A stretch of 64,000 bases of DNA from an uncultured Clostridia bacterium (GCA_934667105.1 CAKULG010000009.1:54652-118651), one strand, 5' to 3'; positions 7,131-15,888 are shown, numbered from the stretch's first letter. Notes: generated by a model not told the origin, from the sequence alone. Numbers and translations: made by a program.

Positions 7131-8809
7131 TATTTATTCTCCCCGTCCTTCACCGCGGGGTATACGTCGAAGGGTTCGTCGTGAATGTCGAGATAGGCCA
7201 TGTAGGAGTGGGCGGAATCGCCGCGGAGGGCGAGGCGGCGTTTTTCGCCGGGGAGGGGGGTGAACCAATCCTGGGGGCGCTGGGGATCAAAGCGCACGGT
7301 CAGGGGGTTCGGCGCGCCCAGGGCGGCATAGAGCAGGGGGCCGTATTCCACGGCCCAGCGTTCGCAATCGCGCAGCTGTTCGCCGCCGGTATAGCGGGTG
7401 GCGCGGAAGGCGAAGGGGAAATCCAGGGTGAAAACCGCCCCGGCCTGCACCCCCTGATGCACCTGATAGAAGGATTTTCCCTCGGGCGCGGCCCAGCGGG
7501 GAACGCGCAGGCGCAGGGTGAAGGGCCGCTCCGCCCGCACCACTTCCACCCGCACATGCCCGTTATCCGGCAGCCCGGTTTCCACCCGCAGGGAAACGCC
7601 GTTGGGCAGCTGGGCTTCGCTTGCGGCGTAAATATCGCAGGAAACGGAATTCTGCGTATAGGTGTAAAGGAATTGAGGCAGCAGCGCTGTCAGCCGCGTG
7701 CCCAGGGCGGCGCAGCAGGTGGCCCGATCCAGATAGCGCCAATCCTTGGTGCGCTGAAGGAAATTCAGGTAATGGAACCCCTGATCCCCCACCTGCGCCG
7801 CCAGCAGCACGTTGTACAGGCTGTTTTCCATTTCGTCCACATAGTGGGCGTTGTCCGGCTCCAGCAGGTGCATCCGCTGATTGAGCAGCACCCAGAAATT
7901 GGTGGAGCACAGTTCGTTATAATGATGGGAGGGGCTCAGCCAGTTGCAGCCGGGATAGTAGGTATCCATCTCGCACATGCTGATGCCGCCGCCCACATGC
8001 TGCCATTTTTCCTCATACATTTTCAGGGCGTGCTTTACTGCGGAAATGTATTTTTCCCGGCCCGTCACGCGATATAGATCGCAATAGCCCTCCAGGGTGG
8101 TCAGCAGGGTGGAATGGGGGTGATTGCCGGGGTGATCGTAAATGGCCCGGTGATCCTCGGCGATAAGCTGCTCCAGCCACCAATCCTCTTGGTAATAGCG
8201 CACGGCCACCTCGATATCCTTCATTTTGCCCACGGGCGCGTCGTAAAGCCGGGTGTTGGCCAGAATGCCCTGGAAGCCCAGGTTCATATCCTTCACATAG
8301 GGCAGCACGTCGCTCTGGTTAAAATGATCGCCCATGCCCCGGGCCAGGCGGAAGCCCTCCTGCTCTCCGGCATAGCCCGCGTCCAGCAGGCCGAAGGTCA
8401 GCCATGCGCGGGTGTAATTGGGGTATTCCTTGGTTTTGAAGGTTTCCCGATCGATGGGCAGCAGAAAGCCATCGGGCTGCTGATATTCCGCCAGTTCCTG
8501 CAGCAGCGCCCGCACCGTTTCCCGCAGGCCCGCGTCCTCCTGCCAGAGCAGGCTGGCCCCCGCGCCCATGAGAAATTCGCCCACCGTCTGCCCGTGCAGA
8601 TTGTTTTCAAAGTGCCCGTCTCCGCAGGCATAAGGGGCCTTGACCGCAGGCCGTCCCGCCCGCACCCGGAACCAATACATCATCCGGTCGGGATCGAACC
8701 CTCGCAGGAAGGAAAGATTTTTCTCAAACGCCTGCTGAAACCGCCCGCCCGTCAGCCGAACGCCGCCCATGGGCGCGCGCAGCGCGTATTCCACCGCATA
8801 TTTCGCCAT
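7130..8809 (-). CDS. GH127/DUF1680-type glycoside hydrolase
   Basis: A 559-residue protein with the (alpha/alpha)6 fold signature of GH127 beta-L-arabinofuranosidases (DUF1680). In the characterised enzyme a zinc ion is held by Glu, Cys and a Cys-Cys pair, one Cys being the nucleophile. Here NELCS (Glu299, Cys301) and TCC (Cys365, Cys366) match those positions, numbering from the chosen start. No signal peptide is seen, so it should act in the cytoplasm on imported plant oligosaccharides. The start at 8809 is preferred because GAAAGGA sits 11 bases upstream. The ATG at 8821 has no spacing for it. No transporter or sugar operon accompanies it. Confidence 0.82.
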   Translation of the reverse strand: MAKYAVEYALRAPMGGVRLTGGRFQQAFEKNLSFLRGFDPDRMMYWFRVRAGRPAVKAPYACGDGHFENNLHGQTVGEFLMGAGASLLWQEDAGLRETVRALLQELAEYQQPDGFLLPIDRETFKTKEYPNYTRAWLTFGLLDAGYAGEQEGFRLARGMGDHFNQSDVLPYVKDMNLGFQGILANTRLYDAPVGKMKDIEVAVRYYQEDWWLEQLIAEDHRAIYDHPGNHPHSTLLTTLEGYCDLYRVTGREKYISAVKHALKMYEEKWQHVGGGISMCEMDTYYPGCNWLSPSHHYNELCSTNFWVLLNQRMHLLEPDNAHYVDEMENSLYNVLLAAQVGDQGFHYLNFLQRTKDWRYLDRATCCAALGTRLTALLPQFLYTYTQNSVSCDIYAASEAQLPNGVSLRVETGLPDNGHVRVEVVRAERPFTLRLRVPRWAAPEGKSFYQVHQGVQAGAVFTLDFPFAFRATRYTGGEQLRDCERWAVEYGPLLYAALGAPNPLTVRFDPQRPQDWFTPLPGEKRRLALRGDSAHSYMAYLDIHDEPFDVYPAVKDGENK

Positions 8810-8994
8810 GCCGTTGCACATCCTTTCTTATCGTCTTTTTTTCATCCGATATTTTAGCATAGATGGCGGTCCCGGCGCAATCCCCTCTTTTTCGGCATTT
8901 GCAAGTTTTCATGCGTGTCAAGTCTGTAAATTTTACGTTTTTATGACAAGTCTCTTATTTTATTTGTGCGCTTTCCTGGGGAAAATTCCGGGAT

Positions 8995-9295
8995 AAGCCT
9001 GGGGAAAAAGGAGCCCGTTTGGGGGAAAACGGCTGTGGATAACTTCGCATTTTCAAAAGTTATCCACAGTCAAAAGGCGGAATCCCCGAAAATCAAGGGC
9101 TTTTTCCTCCGAAAGTGTGGATAACTCTGTGGATAATGTGGAAAAGTTCAAAAAATGAAAATCCGTATAAAAAAGCGAGAATTATACCGCATATACATTC
9201 AATTTTGTTGATTCGACGGCGCTTTTTCGCAAATTTGCGCTGAATATGCAGCATAGGGGGCCCGGGGCGAGGTGGGGAAAATGTGGATAACCGGG
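8995..9295. other. Cluster of five perfect DnaA boxes
   Basis: This gap of about 580 bases between the divergent glycosidase and amidase genes holds TGTGGATAA at 9034, 9116, 9128 and 9282 and TTATCCACA at 9060. There is also a near match TGTGGAAAA at 9137 and an AT-rich stretch at 9140-9215. The boxes at 9034/9060 face each other and those at 9116/9128 are tandem. No TAG-trinucleotide array is adjacent, unlike the main oriC candidate 29 kb away. It is either a DnaA titration cluster or part of a split origin. Confidence 0.75.
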
Positions 9296-9388
9296 GAAAA
9301 CGTCTGGGGAGAAAAACTTCATACTTTTGTGACTTGACAGCATTTTTCCTCCGGGAAAATGCATAGAATGCGTCAGGAGGTGGCGGCG

Positions 9389-10102
9389 ATGAAAAAGAAA
9401 ATCCGGCGGCGGCTGGCGCTGCTGGGGGCGGCGGGGCTGTGCCTGCTGGCGCTGACGGCGGCCACGCCCCGGCCCGCGCGGCCCGCGGTGCCCGCCCGGC
9501 CGGTGGAAAAGGCCGGGGGCAGCCTATCCGGAAAAATCATTCTGGTGGACGCGGGCCACGGCGGCACGGACGGCGGCGCACGGGCGCAGGAAAGCCGCGC
9601 CTGGGAAAAGGAGATCAATCTGCAAACCGCCCGGGCCGTCCGCGACGCGCTGGAAGCCCGGGGCGCAGCCGTGATTATGACCCGGGAAACGGACATGCAG
9701 TACAGCGAAAATAAGCGCGCCGATCTTTCCGCCCGGCTGGCCCTGGCTCAGGAGGGCGGGGCGCAGATGGTGCTGAGCATTCACATGAACGAATACCGCA
9801 GCCGCCGGGAATCCGGCCCCCAGGTGTTCTATCGCCAGGGCCAGGCGCAAAGCCGTTTGCTGGCCGGGGCGCTGCAGGCCTCCCTCATCCAGGCCCTGGC
9901 TCCGCCCAAGCAGCGCGCGGCCATGGCCGGGGATTATTTCATCCTCTCCCTGGATCTGCCCTCCGTGCTCATCGAATGCGGCTTTATCTCCAACGCCGCC
10001 GAGGAGCGCCTGCTCCTGGATTCCGCCTATCAGGCCCGCCTGGCCCAGGCCGTCGCCCAGGGCGTGGAGGATTATTGGAAAATGGAGGAGGAGAACGATT
10101 GA
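9389..10102 (+). CDS. cwlD: N-acetylmuramoyl-L-alanine amidase, CwlD-like
   Basis: A 237-residue zinc amidase (Amidase_3) with an N-terminal membrane anchor or signal (residues 8-25) and a short Pro/Ala linker. Zinc ligands and catalytic residues match the family: His57 in DAGHGG, Glu73 in WEKEIN, His132 in LSIHMN and Glu196 in IECGFISN. CwlD removes peptides from muramic acid during spore cortex synthesis. Its length and single-domain form fit that role, implying a spore former. The start at 9389 follows AGGAGG (9375-9380) at 8 bases; an in-frame ATG at 9359 lacks a site. It has no operon partners. Confidence 0.85.
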   Translation: MKKKIRRRLALLGAAGLCLLALTAATPRPARPAVPARPVEKAGGSLSGKIILVDAGHGGTDGGARAQESRAWEKEINLQTARAVRDALEARGAAVIMTRETDMQYSENKRADLSARLALAQEGGAQMVLSIHMNEYRSRRESGPQVFYRQGQAQSRLLAGALQASLIQALAPPKQRAAMAGDYFILSLDLPSVLIECGFISNAAEERLLLDSAYQARLAQAVAQGVEDYWKMEEEND

Positions 10103-10112
10103 CTTATGCGGG

Positions 10113-10400
10113 GCTCCCTGCGGCCCGAAGGCCGCTCCTGCCACTGGCAGGCCGGTCGTTTCGCCCCCCTTTAAGAAAGCCGATTGGAGAAGGGCAGGAG
10201 GCAAGGAATCGGCTGGCTTCTCCGCTGACAGTAAAAATATGCGAGGGAGCCGCTCTTTGGCGGCCAAAGAATGTCCTCCTGCGCCCACCCAAGAAAGCCG
10301 ATTGGAAATGAGCAGGAGGCAAGAAACCGGCAGGCTTCTCCGCTAGCAATAAAAACGCAAAGGAAAAGAATACGCAGGCTTTTCCGCGGACGCGGAAGGC
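10113..10400. repeat. Modular repeat: partial B, A, chimeric T, A
   Basis: The gap after the amidase gene starts with the right half of module B (10113-10172), then an A arm (AAGAAAGCCGATTGG at about 10172). A T-like hairpin at 10241-10281 has its left arm ending GCTCTTTGG and its right arm CCAAAGAATGTCC. These arms come from two different T variants and no longer pair at the base. A second A arm follows (about 10291) with a partial third copy of the inner AGGCTT half near 10376. The mismatched T suggests recombination between copies. Confidence 0.75.
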
Positions 10401-10406
10401 CGCCTC

Positions 10407-10435
10407 TTGCCATCGCCCGCGCCGTGTGCTATACT
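10407..10435 (+). promoter_or_regulatory. Sigma-A promoter of the thiazoline hydrolase-like gene
   Basis: TTGCCA at 10407-10412 and TATACT at 10430-10435 are separated by 17 bases. The predicted transcript starts about 40 bases before the ATG at 10483. Confidence 0.7.
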
Positions 10436-10482
10436 CGGATGCGCACACGAAGAAAAACGAAGCGCGAAAAGGGGGGAGAACA

Positions 10483-11067
10483 ATGCGCATCAAGCAGCAG
10501 AAGCAGATAAAGGCGTTTCTCATGGAGGAATTCGGCGCGGGCCCAGGCGGCGCGCTGCTGGCCGCGCAGGAAAAGGCGCTGATCAAGCTGATCGCGGGCG
10601 CGACGGGCAAAACGAAAAATCAGATGAAAACGCTGGCCCAGACGCTCCTCCCACGAATCGCGTTATACCAGGCGCTGCTGGCAGACAGTGCGTCGCAGGC
10701 GGACGCATACGCGCGCATGCGGAAATACATGCTGGAGAAGGTCGCGGCGAAAAAGCACGCCTCCACGGCGGCCATGGAGGCCGTGCCGGGGTTTTACGCG
10801 CTTTACAGCCGCATCTTTCTGAAAATCATGTGCGCCACCGATTTGCAGAAAAGCGAGCAGCGCTGCGGCGAGGGCTTCTTTGACGTCACCATCAAGAAGT
10901 GTCTTTGGCACACGGCCTGTCAGGAAAGCGGCTGCCCCGAGCTATGCCGTCTATTCTGTGATGTGGATGATGTGACTTACGGCGGGCTGAAAAAAATCGG
11001 CTTCACCCGCACCCAGACCCTGGGCTACGGCGGCGATTGCTGCGATTTTCATTTTTTTAGAAAGTAG
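10483..11067 (+). CDS. L-2-amino-thiazoline-4-carboxylate hydrolase-like protein
   Basis: A 194-residue soluble protein with the cysteine-rich C-terminal half of the ATC hydrolase family. It has CLWHTACQESGCPELCRLFC, a CDVDD-type motif, then the ending TRTQTLGYGGDCCDFHF. In Pseudomonas the namesake enzyme opens the thiazoline ring on the way to cysteine. Most clostridial members have unknown substrates. The N-terminal 90 residues are helical and basic. The start at 10483 follows GGGGGGAG; an upstream in-frame ATG at 10426 overlaps the promoter. Function beyond the family name is uncertain. Confidence 0.7.
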   Translation: MRIKQQKQIKAFLMEEFGAGPGGALLAAQEKALIKLIAGATGKTKNQMKTLAQTLLPRIALYQALLADSASQADAYARMRKYMLEKVAAKKHASTAAMEAVPGFYALYSRIFLKIMCATDLQKSEQRCGEGFFDVTIKKCLWHTACQESGCPELCRLFCDVDDVTYGGLKKIGFTRTQTLGYGGDCCDFHFFRK

Positions 11068-11167
11068 ATAGGAAAGCGAAGCGGACGGGAGGCCCATGGA
11101 GGCCGCCGCCCGCGCGATTCGAGGATACGGGAGCATGGAAAAACCATAGAATGCGGAGGAACGGCCC

Positions 11168-11690
11168 ATGATCGTCATGCCGCTGGAGAAAAAGCAATAC
11201 GCAGGGAAAAAATTCACCGCTCGCTACACGACGAGGGGGTATTACGATATTCGCCCCGATGAGGATGGCTTTCGGATACAGTATACCCCCTTCGAAGCAC
11301 CGGTTGAAAAATCCTTTGACGATGTATTTTTCGGCGAGTGGCTGGAACCCCCTTGCCTTCGGCGCGTTTGAAAACGGGCGGCTGACCGGGTTCGTCGAGG
11401 GCGCGATGGAAAGCTGGAACAACCGCTTTCGCATCAGCAATATCTGCGTGTTCGAGGCTGCGGCGCGGGGGCGGGGAACCGGCCAGGCGCTCATGGATCG
11501 CATCGCCCAGACGGCGGCGGCTCTGGGCGGGCGGATGCTCATTCTGGAAACGCAATCCTGCAATGAGCGCGCCATTGCGTTTTATAAAAAGAACGGCTTT
11601 TCCATCGTGGGCTTTGATCTTTACGCCTATTCCAACGCCGATCCCCAGCGGCGCGAGGTGCGCGTCGAGATGGGCAAGCGGCTGAAATAG
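11168..11690 (+). pseudogene. GNAT acetyltransferase, streptothricin-type, frameshifted
   Basis: The first part (from ATG 11168, GCGGAGGAAC site upstream) encodes the family N-terminus to about residue 59, ending VFFGEWLE. The rest continues in the +1 frame from about 11345 (NPLAFGAFENG) to a stop at 11690. The downstream part keeps the full acetyl-CoA fold: WNNRFRISNICVFEAAARGR, then LETQSCNERAIAFYKKNGF. The break lies at GGAACCCCCTT near 11342. A 1-base insertion or 2-base deletion there explains it. Joined, the product would be a normal-length, roughly 174-residue enzyme. It is either a real pseudogene or a sequencing error in the C run. Confidence 0.75.
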
Positions 11691-11936
11691 CCGCTCGTTG
11701 AGGCCGCCCCTTTCGGATAACGAAGAGCACCGCAGAGGCCATTTTCAGCGAGAAAATCAGAGAATTTGCCAGCCCCCTCGCGCGCCCCAAAGGCCCCCTA
11801 AAGTACGTGAACGCCTCCTAAAGCTCCCGAGCGCGGGAAGCTCTCAAAACCCTTCCCCTCCCCGTACCCTCCGCTATGCCAAACTGGCAAATCCACATTT
11901 TTCCCCTCTCGTCCAATCAGAATTTGTGAGGATACA

Positions 11937-12620
11937 ATGGATATCGAATTATTCTATCAGGAAAAGGGCGCCGGCGAACCGCTTATCCTTTTGCATGGAA
12001 ACGGCGAAAACAGCGGCTACTTCAAAAATCAAATCGATTATTTTCATCGAAAATACCGGGTGATTGCTTTGGATACAAGAGGCCACGGCAAATCGCCTCG
12101 CGGAAGCGCGCCCTTTACCATCCGGCAATTTTCCCGCGATTTATACGATTTTATGCAGGAGCATCTGCTTTCAAGGGCGGCAATTTTGGGCTTCTCCGAC
12201 GGCGCGAACATTGCCATGGAATTTGCCATGAGGCATCCCGACAGGGTTCGGGCCCTGATCCTGAACGGCGGCAATCTCGACCCGGCGGGGGTAAGGCGCA
12301 CAACGCAAATTCCGATTGAGATCGGATATAAAATCGCCCAAAGGTTCTCCGCTAAATCGGCGGAGGCTAAGCGAAACGCGGAAATGTTGGGCTTAATGGT
12401 GAACGAGCCCCATGTCACCCCCGCCGAACTATCGCGGATTACCATGCCGGTGCTGGTCATTTGTGGAACAAGGGACATGATTAAGCCTTCGCATACGCGG
12501 GAAATTGCCCGAAGTCTTCCCCATGCAAAATTGGCCGTCGTTCGGGGAAATCATTTTGTCGCCAATAAGAACCCCACGGCGTTTAATCATGCAGTGGACG
12601 CTTTTCTGGAAACGATTTGA
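11937..12620 (+). CDS. Alpha/beta hydrolase
   Basis: A 227-residue single-domain alpha/beta hydrolase. The oxyanion-hole motif LLHGNGENSG is at 18-27, the nucleophile elbow GFSDG at 85-89 (Ser87), acid Asp180 in CGTRDMI and His206 in GNHFVA. It is a probable esterase or lipase-like enzyme; the substrate cannot be read from the sequence. Its composition is visibly less GC-rich than its neighbours, with more A- and T-ending codons, and it sits in a repeat-rich segment, consistent with recent acquisition. The 246 bases upstream carry part of module E but no clear promoter. The ribosome-binding site is weak (GTGAGGATACA). Confidence 0.85.
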   Translation: MDIELFYQEKGAGEPLILLHGNGENSGYFKNQIDYFHRKYRVIALDTRGHGKSPRGSAPFTIRQFSRDLYDFMQEHLLSRAAILGFSDGANIAMEFAMRHPDRVRALILNGGNLDPAGVRRTTQIPIEIGYKIAQRFSAKSAEAKRNAEMLGLMVNEPHVTPAELSRITMPVLVICGTRDMIKPSHTREIARSLPHAKLAVVRGNHFVANKNPTAFNHAVDAFLETI

Positions 12621-12649
12621 TTGCTTTCTATCGGGATAAGATACACGCT

Positions 12650-13155
12650 TTTGCACCTCATCCGCCGCCTGCGAGCGGCGCCATCCCCAAAAGGGGAGGC
12701 TTTGGGGGATGTAACCCCTTGCCTTTTCCTAAGAGGAACGCCTTGCGGCGTAGCCTCTTGCTTTTTTCAAGGGGAAAGCCTTGAAGCGCATCTTCTTGCC
12801 TTTTGCCAAAGGAAACGTTTGGCCCGCATTCCTTTTTCTCTTCCCAGGGAAGGATTGGGGCGCTTTGGCCTCCCCCCCTCTGGGAAAGCTGGCCAAACGG
12901 CGCGAGGCCGGATGCGGTTGCCCCCTCGTGCCGCCTCAGAACCTCCAAAGTACGCGAACGCCTCCAAAGCTCTCCAAGTCCGGTTGCCCCCAGCCCCACT
13001 GACGCGGCCCACCCAAAGCCCTCAAGCCCCGGCTTCCCCAACGCTCCCCCTTCGGGGAAGGTGACCGAGCAGTGCAAGGCCGGATGAGGCGCGGATGGTT
13101 CTCAGCGGCCTCAAAGGGGAGGCGCTCACCAGAGCGGTTCCCCCGCATGATTTCT
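12650..13155. repeat. Repeat-rich gap with modules D and E and three ~38-bp units
   Basis: After the hydrolase gene there are about 500 bases without a gene. Module D (CTCATCCGCCGCCTGCG, 12658-12705) recurs at 34.67 kb. It is followed by three degenerate units of about 38 bases, each TTGC, T-run, AAGGGGAA, GCCTTG, GCG (about 12718-12830). Module E (AAAGTACGCGAACGCCTCC near 12950) recurs at 11.8 kb as AAAGTACGTGAACGCCTCC. An inverted end of D (GCCGGATGAGG near 13080) and a T half-hairpin (GAGCGGTTCCCCCGC, 13132-13147) close the segment. Confidence 0.65.
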
Positions 13156-13159
13156 TTTA

Positions 13160-13206
13160 CGCAAAAACCAAAAGGCAGGCCGTGAAAGCACGACCTGCCT
13201 TTTTTG
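13160..13206 (-). terminator. Terminator of the S10-spc-alpha operon
   Basis: On the minus strand GGCAGGTCGTG, a short loop and CACGGCCTGCC form a stable stem followed by a T-rich tract, 13 bases after the rplQ stop codon. Confidence 0.85.
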
Positions 13207-13218
13207 TGAGCGGATGCT

Positions 13219-13731
13219 TTAGATCAGCTCGATAACCACCATTTCGGCGGCGTCGCCGCGGCGGGGGCCCAGCTTATAGATGCGGGTATAGCCGCCGGCG
13301 CAGTTCTTTTCCTGGTTGCGGGCGCGATACTTGGGGCCATATTCGCGGAACAGCTTCTCCACCACGGGATGCTTGTTATCCTTGGTGCGCTCCTTGTAAT
13401 CGGCCTTGTTTTCGTCGTCCTTCTTCGCTTCCTGGATGTCGTAGAGATACGCCATCATCAGGCGGCGGGCATGCAGCTTGGAAGGCAGGTCGTTCACGAA
13501 GGTCTGCTTCACGATCTGCTTCTTATCGTTGTAGAATTCCTTTTCGACTTCTACCGTCTGATCGTACTCACGGATCGCGAGCGTGATCATTTTATCCACG
13601 ATGCTGCGCACTTCCTTGGCCTTGGCCTCGGTGGTTTCGATGCGGCCGTACCACAGAAGATTGGTGGTCAGGTTCCGCAGCATCGCCTTGCGCTGGCTCG
13701 CGGTGCGGCCCAGCTTACGCTCTGTTGCCAT
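13219..13731 (-). CDS. rplQ: 50S ribosomal protein L17
   Basis: L17 binds 23S rRNA near the peptide exit tunnel rim. The N-terminus (RKLGRTASQRKAMLRNL) and the C-terminus (YTRIYKLGPRRGDAAEMVVIEL) are canonical. The protein has 170 residues against about 120 in Bacillus. The extra length is a lysine/glutamate-rich insert between about residues 62 and 120. Last gene of the operon, 15 bases after rpoA, followed by the operon terminator. Confidence 0.97.
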   Translation of the reverse strand: MATERKLGRTASQRKAMLRNLTTNLLWYGRIETTEAKAKEVRSIVDKMITLAIREYDQTVEVEKEFYNDKKQIVKQTFVNDLPSKLHARRLMMAYLYDIQEAKKDDENKADYKERTKDNKHPVVEKLFREYGPKYRARNQEKNCAGGYTRIYKLGPRRGDAAEMVVIELI

Positions 13732-13746
13732 GGGGGTTTCCTCCTA

Positions 13747-14694
13747 TCATTCTTCGGTCGGGCGCAGACCCAGGCCCAGCGCCTGCAGCTTCTGCTCGAC
13801 TTCTTCCAGACTCTTTTTGCCCAGATTACGCACCTTCATCATGTCCTCCTGGTTGCGCTGAACCAGCTCGGCCACGGTGTTAATCCCGGCGCGCTTGAGG
13901 CAATTATAGGCGCGGACGGAGAGATCCAGATCCTCGATGGTCATCTCCATCACCTTTTCCATCTTATCGTCCTCGGGCTCTGCCGTGCTGATGGGCAGGG
14001 CCTGATCGGTGAGGCCGAGGAAGAGGGACAGCTGCTCGGTGAGGATGCGGGCGGAAAGGGCGATGGCCTCGTCGGGGGCCACGGAGCCGTCCGTCCACAC
14101 TTCCAGCGTCAGCTTGTCATAGTCGGTGATCTGGCCCACGCGGGTATCCTCCACCACGTAATTCACTTTACGGATGGGGGTGTAGATGGAATCAATGGGG
14201 ATCACACCGATGGGCATCTGGGGGGTTTTGTTCTTATCGGAAGAAACATAGCCCCGGCCGCGATCCAGGCTCAGCCACATATGCAGCTGCGCGCCTTCGC
14301 CCAGCGTGGCGATATGCAGCTCCGGGTTCACGATCTCCACTTCGTCATCCACGCGGATATCCGCGCCGGTGACTTCGCAGGGGCCGGTGGCGTTCACTTC
14401 CACCATCTTGGCCTGATCGGTGTACAGCTTCAGCGACAGCTCCTTGAGGTTGAGGATGATCTCGGTAACGTCCTCCTTCACCCCGGGAACGGTGCTGAAT
14501 TCGTGCTGCACGCCGTTGATATTCACGCTGGTGACGGCGGCGCCGGGGAGCGAATTAATCAGCACCCGACGCAGTGCGTTGCCCAGCGTATGGCCAAAGC
14601 CCCGCTCAAGCGGCTCGATCACGAACTTGCCGTAGGTATTGTTCGCGGCCATTTCGACGCATTCGATGTGCGCCTTTTCGATTTCGACGATCAC
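13747..14694 (-). CDS. rpoA: DNA-directed RNA polymerase subunit alpha
   Basis: 315 residues with the N-terminal dimerisation domain (GFGHTLGNALRRVLINSLPG at about 33-52). The C-terminal domain, about 250-305, contacts UP elements and activators (LDLSVRAYNCLKRAGINTV, then GKKSLEEV). Length is standard. It lies 59 bases after rpsD and 15 before rplQ, the normal alpha-operon order. Confidence 0.99.
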   Translation of the reverse strand: MIVEIEKAHIECVEMAANNTYGKFVIEPLERGFGHTLGNALRRVLINSLPGAAVTSVNINGVQHEFSTVPGVKEDVTEIILNLKELSLKLYTDQAKMVEVNATGPCEVTGADIRVDDEVEIVNPELHIATLGEGAQLHMWLSLDRGRGYVSSDKNKTPQMPIGVIPIDSIYTPIRKVNYVVEDTRVGQITDYDKLTLEVWTDGSVAPDEAIALSARILTEQLSLFLGLTDQALPISTAEPEDDKMEKVMEMTIEDLDLSVRAYNCLKRAGINTVAELVQRNQEDMMKVRNLGKKSLEEVEQKLQALGLGLRPTEE

Positions 14695-14753
14695 GATGCA
14701 TTACCCTCCTATCGAATACCGTCTGTTGAGGGAATTTCCGGCTGGGAGAATCA

Positions 14754-15380
14754 TTAACGGGAGTAGAACTCGACGATCATGTTTTCCTGCAGCGAGAAAT
14801 CGATATCTTCACGGGCGGGGAGGGCGGAAACGGTGGCGGTGAGCTCGTCGGCGTTCACGGTGAGCCACTTGGGCACAACGCGGGAAGAGCCTTCGCGGGC
14901 AGCCTTGAACAGCTCCACGTCCTTGCTCTTGGCCTTCACGGCGATCACGTCGTTCAGTTCCACTTCGTAGGAAGGAATGTCCACCTTCTGGCCGTTCACG
15001 GTGAAATGGCCGTGCAGCACCAGCTGGCGGGCCTGGGGCCGGGAAGCGGCCAGGCCAGCGCGGTAAACCACGTTGTCCAGGCGGCGCTCCAGCAGAGAGA
15101 GCAGGTTTTCACCCGTAACGCCCTTCATATTGGAGGCGCGCTCATAGGTGCGATAGAACTGGCCTTCCAGCAGGCCATAGGCGCGGCGAGCCTTCTGCTT
15201 TTCACGCAGCTGCAGGCCGTATTCACTGGGTTTACGCTGACGAGCCTGGCCGTGCTGGCCGGGAGGGGTGGGCCGCTTGCCCACGGCGCACTTGGCGGAG
15301 AAGCACTTTTCGCCCTTCAGGAAGAGCTTGGTGCCCTCGCGGCGGCACAGACGGCATACAGAGTCTGTATATCTTGCCAT
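14754..15380 (-). CDS. rpsD: 30S ribosomal protein S4
   Basis: 208 residues with the canonical N-terminus and the S4 RNA-binding domain (about 98-160, RLDNVVYRAGLAASRPQARQ). S4 starts 30S assembly and in Bacillus represses its own synthesis. The N-terminal CRLCRREG and CFSAKCAVG cysteines form the zinc-binding version of S4. In many Firmicutes S4 is encoded elsewhere, so its place in the alpha operon here is informative. Confidence 0.98.
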   Translation of the reverse strand: MARYTDSVCRLCRREGTKLFLKGEKCFSAKCAVGKRPTPPGQHGQARQRKPSEYGLQLREKQKARRAYGLLEGQFYRTYERASNMKGVTGENLLSLLERRLDNVVYRAGLAASRPQARQLVLHGHFTVNGQKVDIPSYEVELNDVIAVKAKSKDVELFKAAREGSSRVVPKWLTVNADELTATVSALPAREDIDFSLQENMIVEFYSR

Positions 15381-15397
15381 TTTCGGGATTCCTCCTA

Positions 15398-15802
15398 TTA
15401 CACTCTTCTACGCTTGGGCGGACGGCAGCCGTTGTGGGGGATGGGCGTCACGTCCTTGATCATGGTCACGTCCAGGCCGGCGGTCTGCAGGGCGCGGATG
15501 GCGGATTCACGGCCGGAGCCGGGGCCTTTCACAAACACGTCCACAGATTTGAGGCCAAATTCCTGGCTGGCCTTGGCCGCGGTTTCGGCGGCCATCTGAG
15601 CGGCGAAGGGCGTGGACTTCTTGTTGCCGCGGAAACCCATGCCGCCGGCAGAAGCCCAGGACAGGGCGTTGCCCTGCACATCGGTAATGGTGACGATGGT
15701 GTTATTGAAGGAAGAACGGATATGCGCCACGCCGCGCTCCACGAGCTTCTTTTCCCGGCGCTTGCGCGATACCTTCTTCAGCGCAGTTTTTTTCGGTGCC
15801 AT
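15398..15802 (-). CDS. rpsK: 30S ribosomal protein S11
   Basis: 134 residues. S11 lines the 30S platform next to the mRNA exit. The core GVAHIRSSFNNTIVTITD and the C-terminal PIPHNGCRPPKRRRV are canonical. It lies 17 bases upstream of rpsD and 86 bases after rpsM. That 86-base gap contains a GCGGGCCCG/CGGGCCCCGC stem. Confidence 0.99.
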   Translation of the reverse strand: MAPKKTALKKVSRKRREKKLVERGVAHIRSSFNNTIVTITDVQGNALSWASAGGMGFRGNKKSTPFAAQMAAETAAKASQEFGLKSVDVFVKGPGSGRESAIRALQTAGLDVTMIKDVTPIPHNGCRPPKRRRV

Positions 15803-15888
15803 TCTTTATCCCTCCGAACCCCTTGCGGGGCGTCCTTTTGGATGTTGATGATCGCGGGGCCCGATTCAGGCGGGCCCGCAGGCGGCGA

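Noticed and set aside
9334..9369. TTGACA or CATAGAAT as a sigma-A or sigma-E promoter for the cwlD-like gene
   Set aside because: TTGACA lacks a -10 at proper spacing. The CATAGAAT box would start transcription inside the ribosome-binding site.
11096..11140. Short frame beginning ATGGAGGCC between the thiazoline hydrolase-like gene and the GNAT pseudogene
   Set aside because: About 16 codons, no conserved pattern; the nearby GGGAGG may be coincidental.
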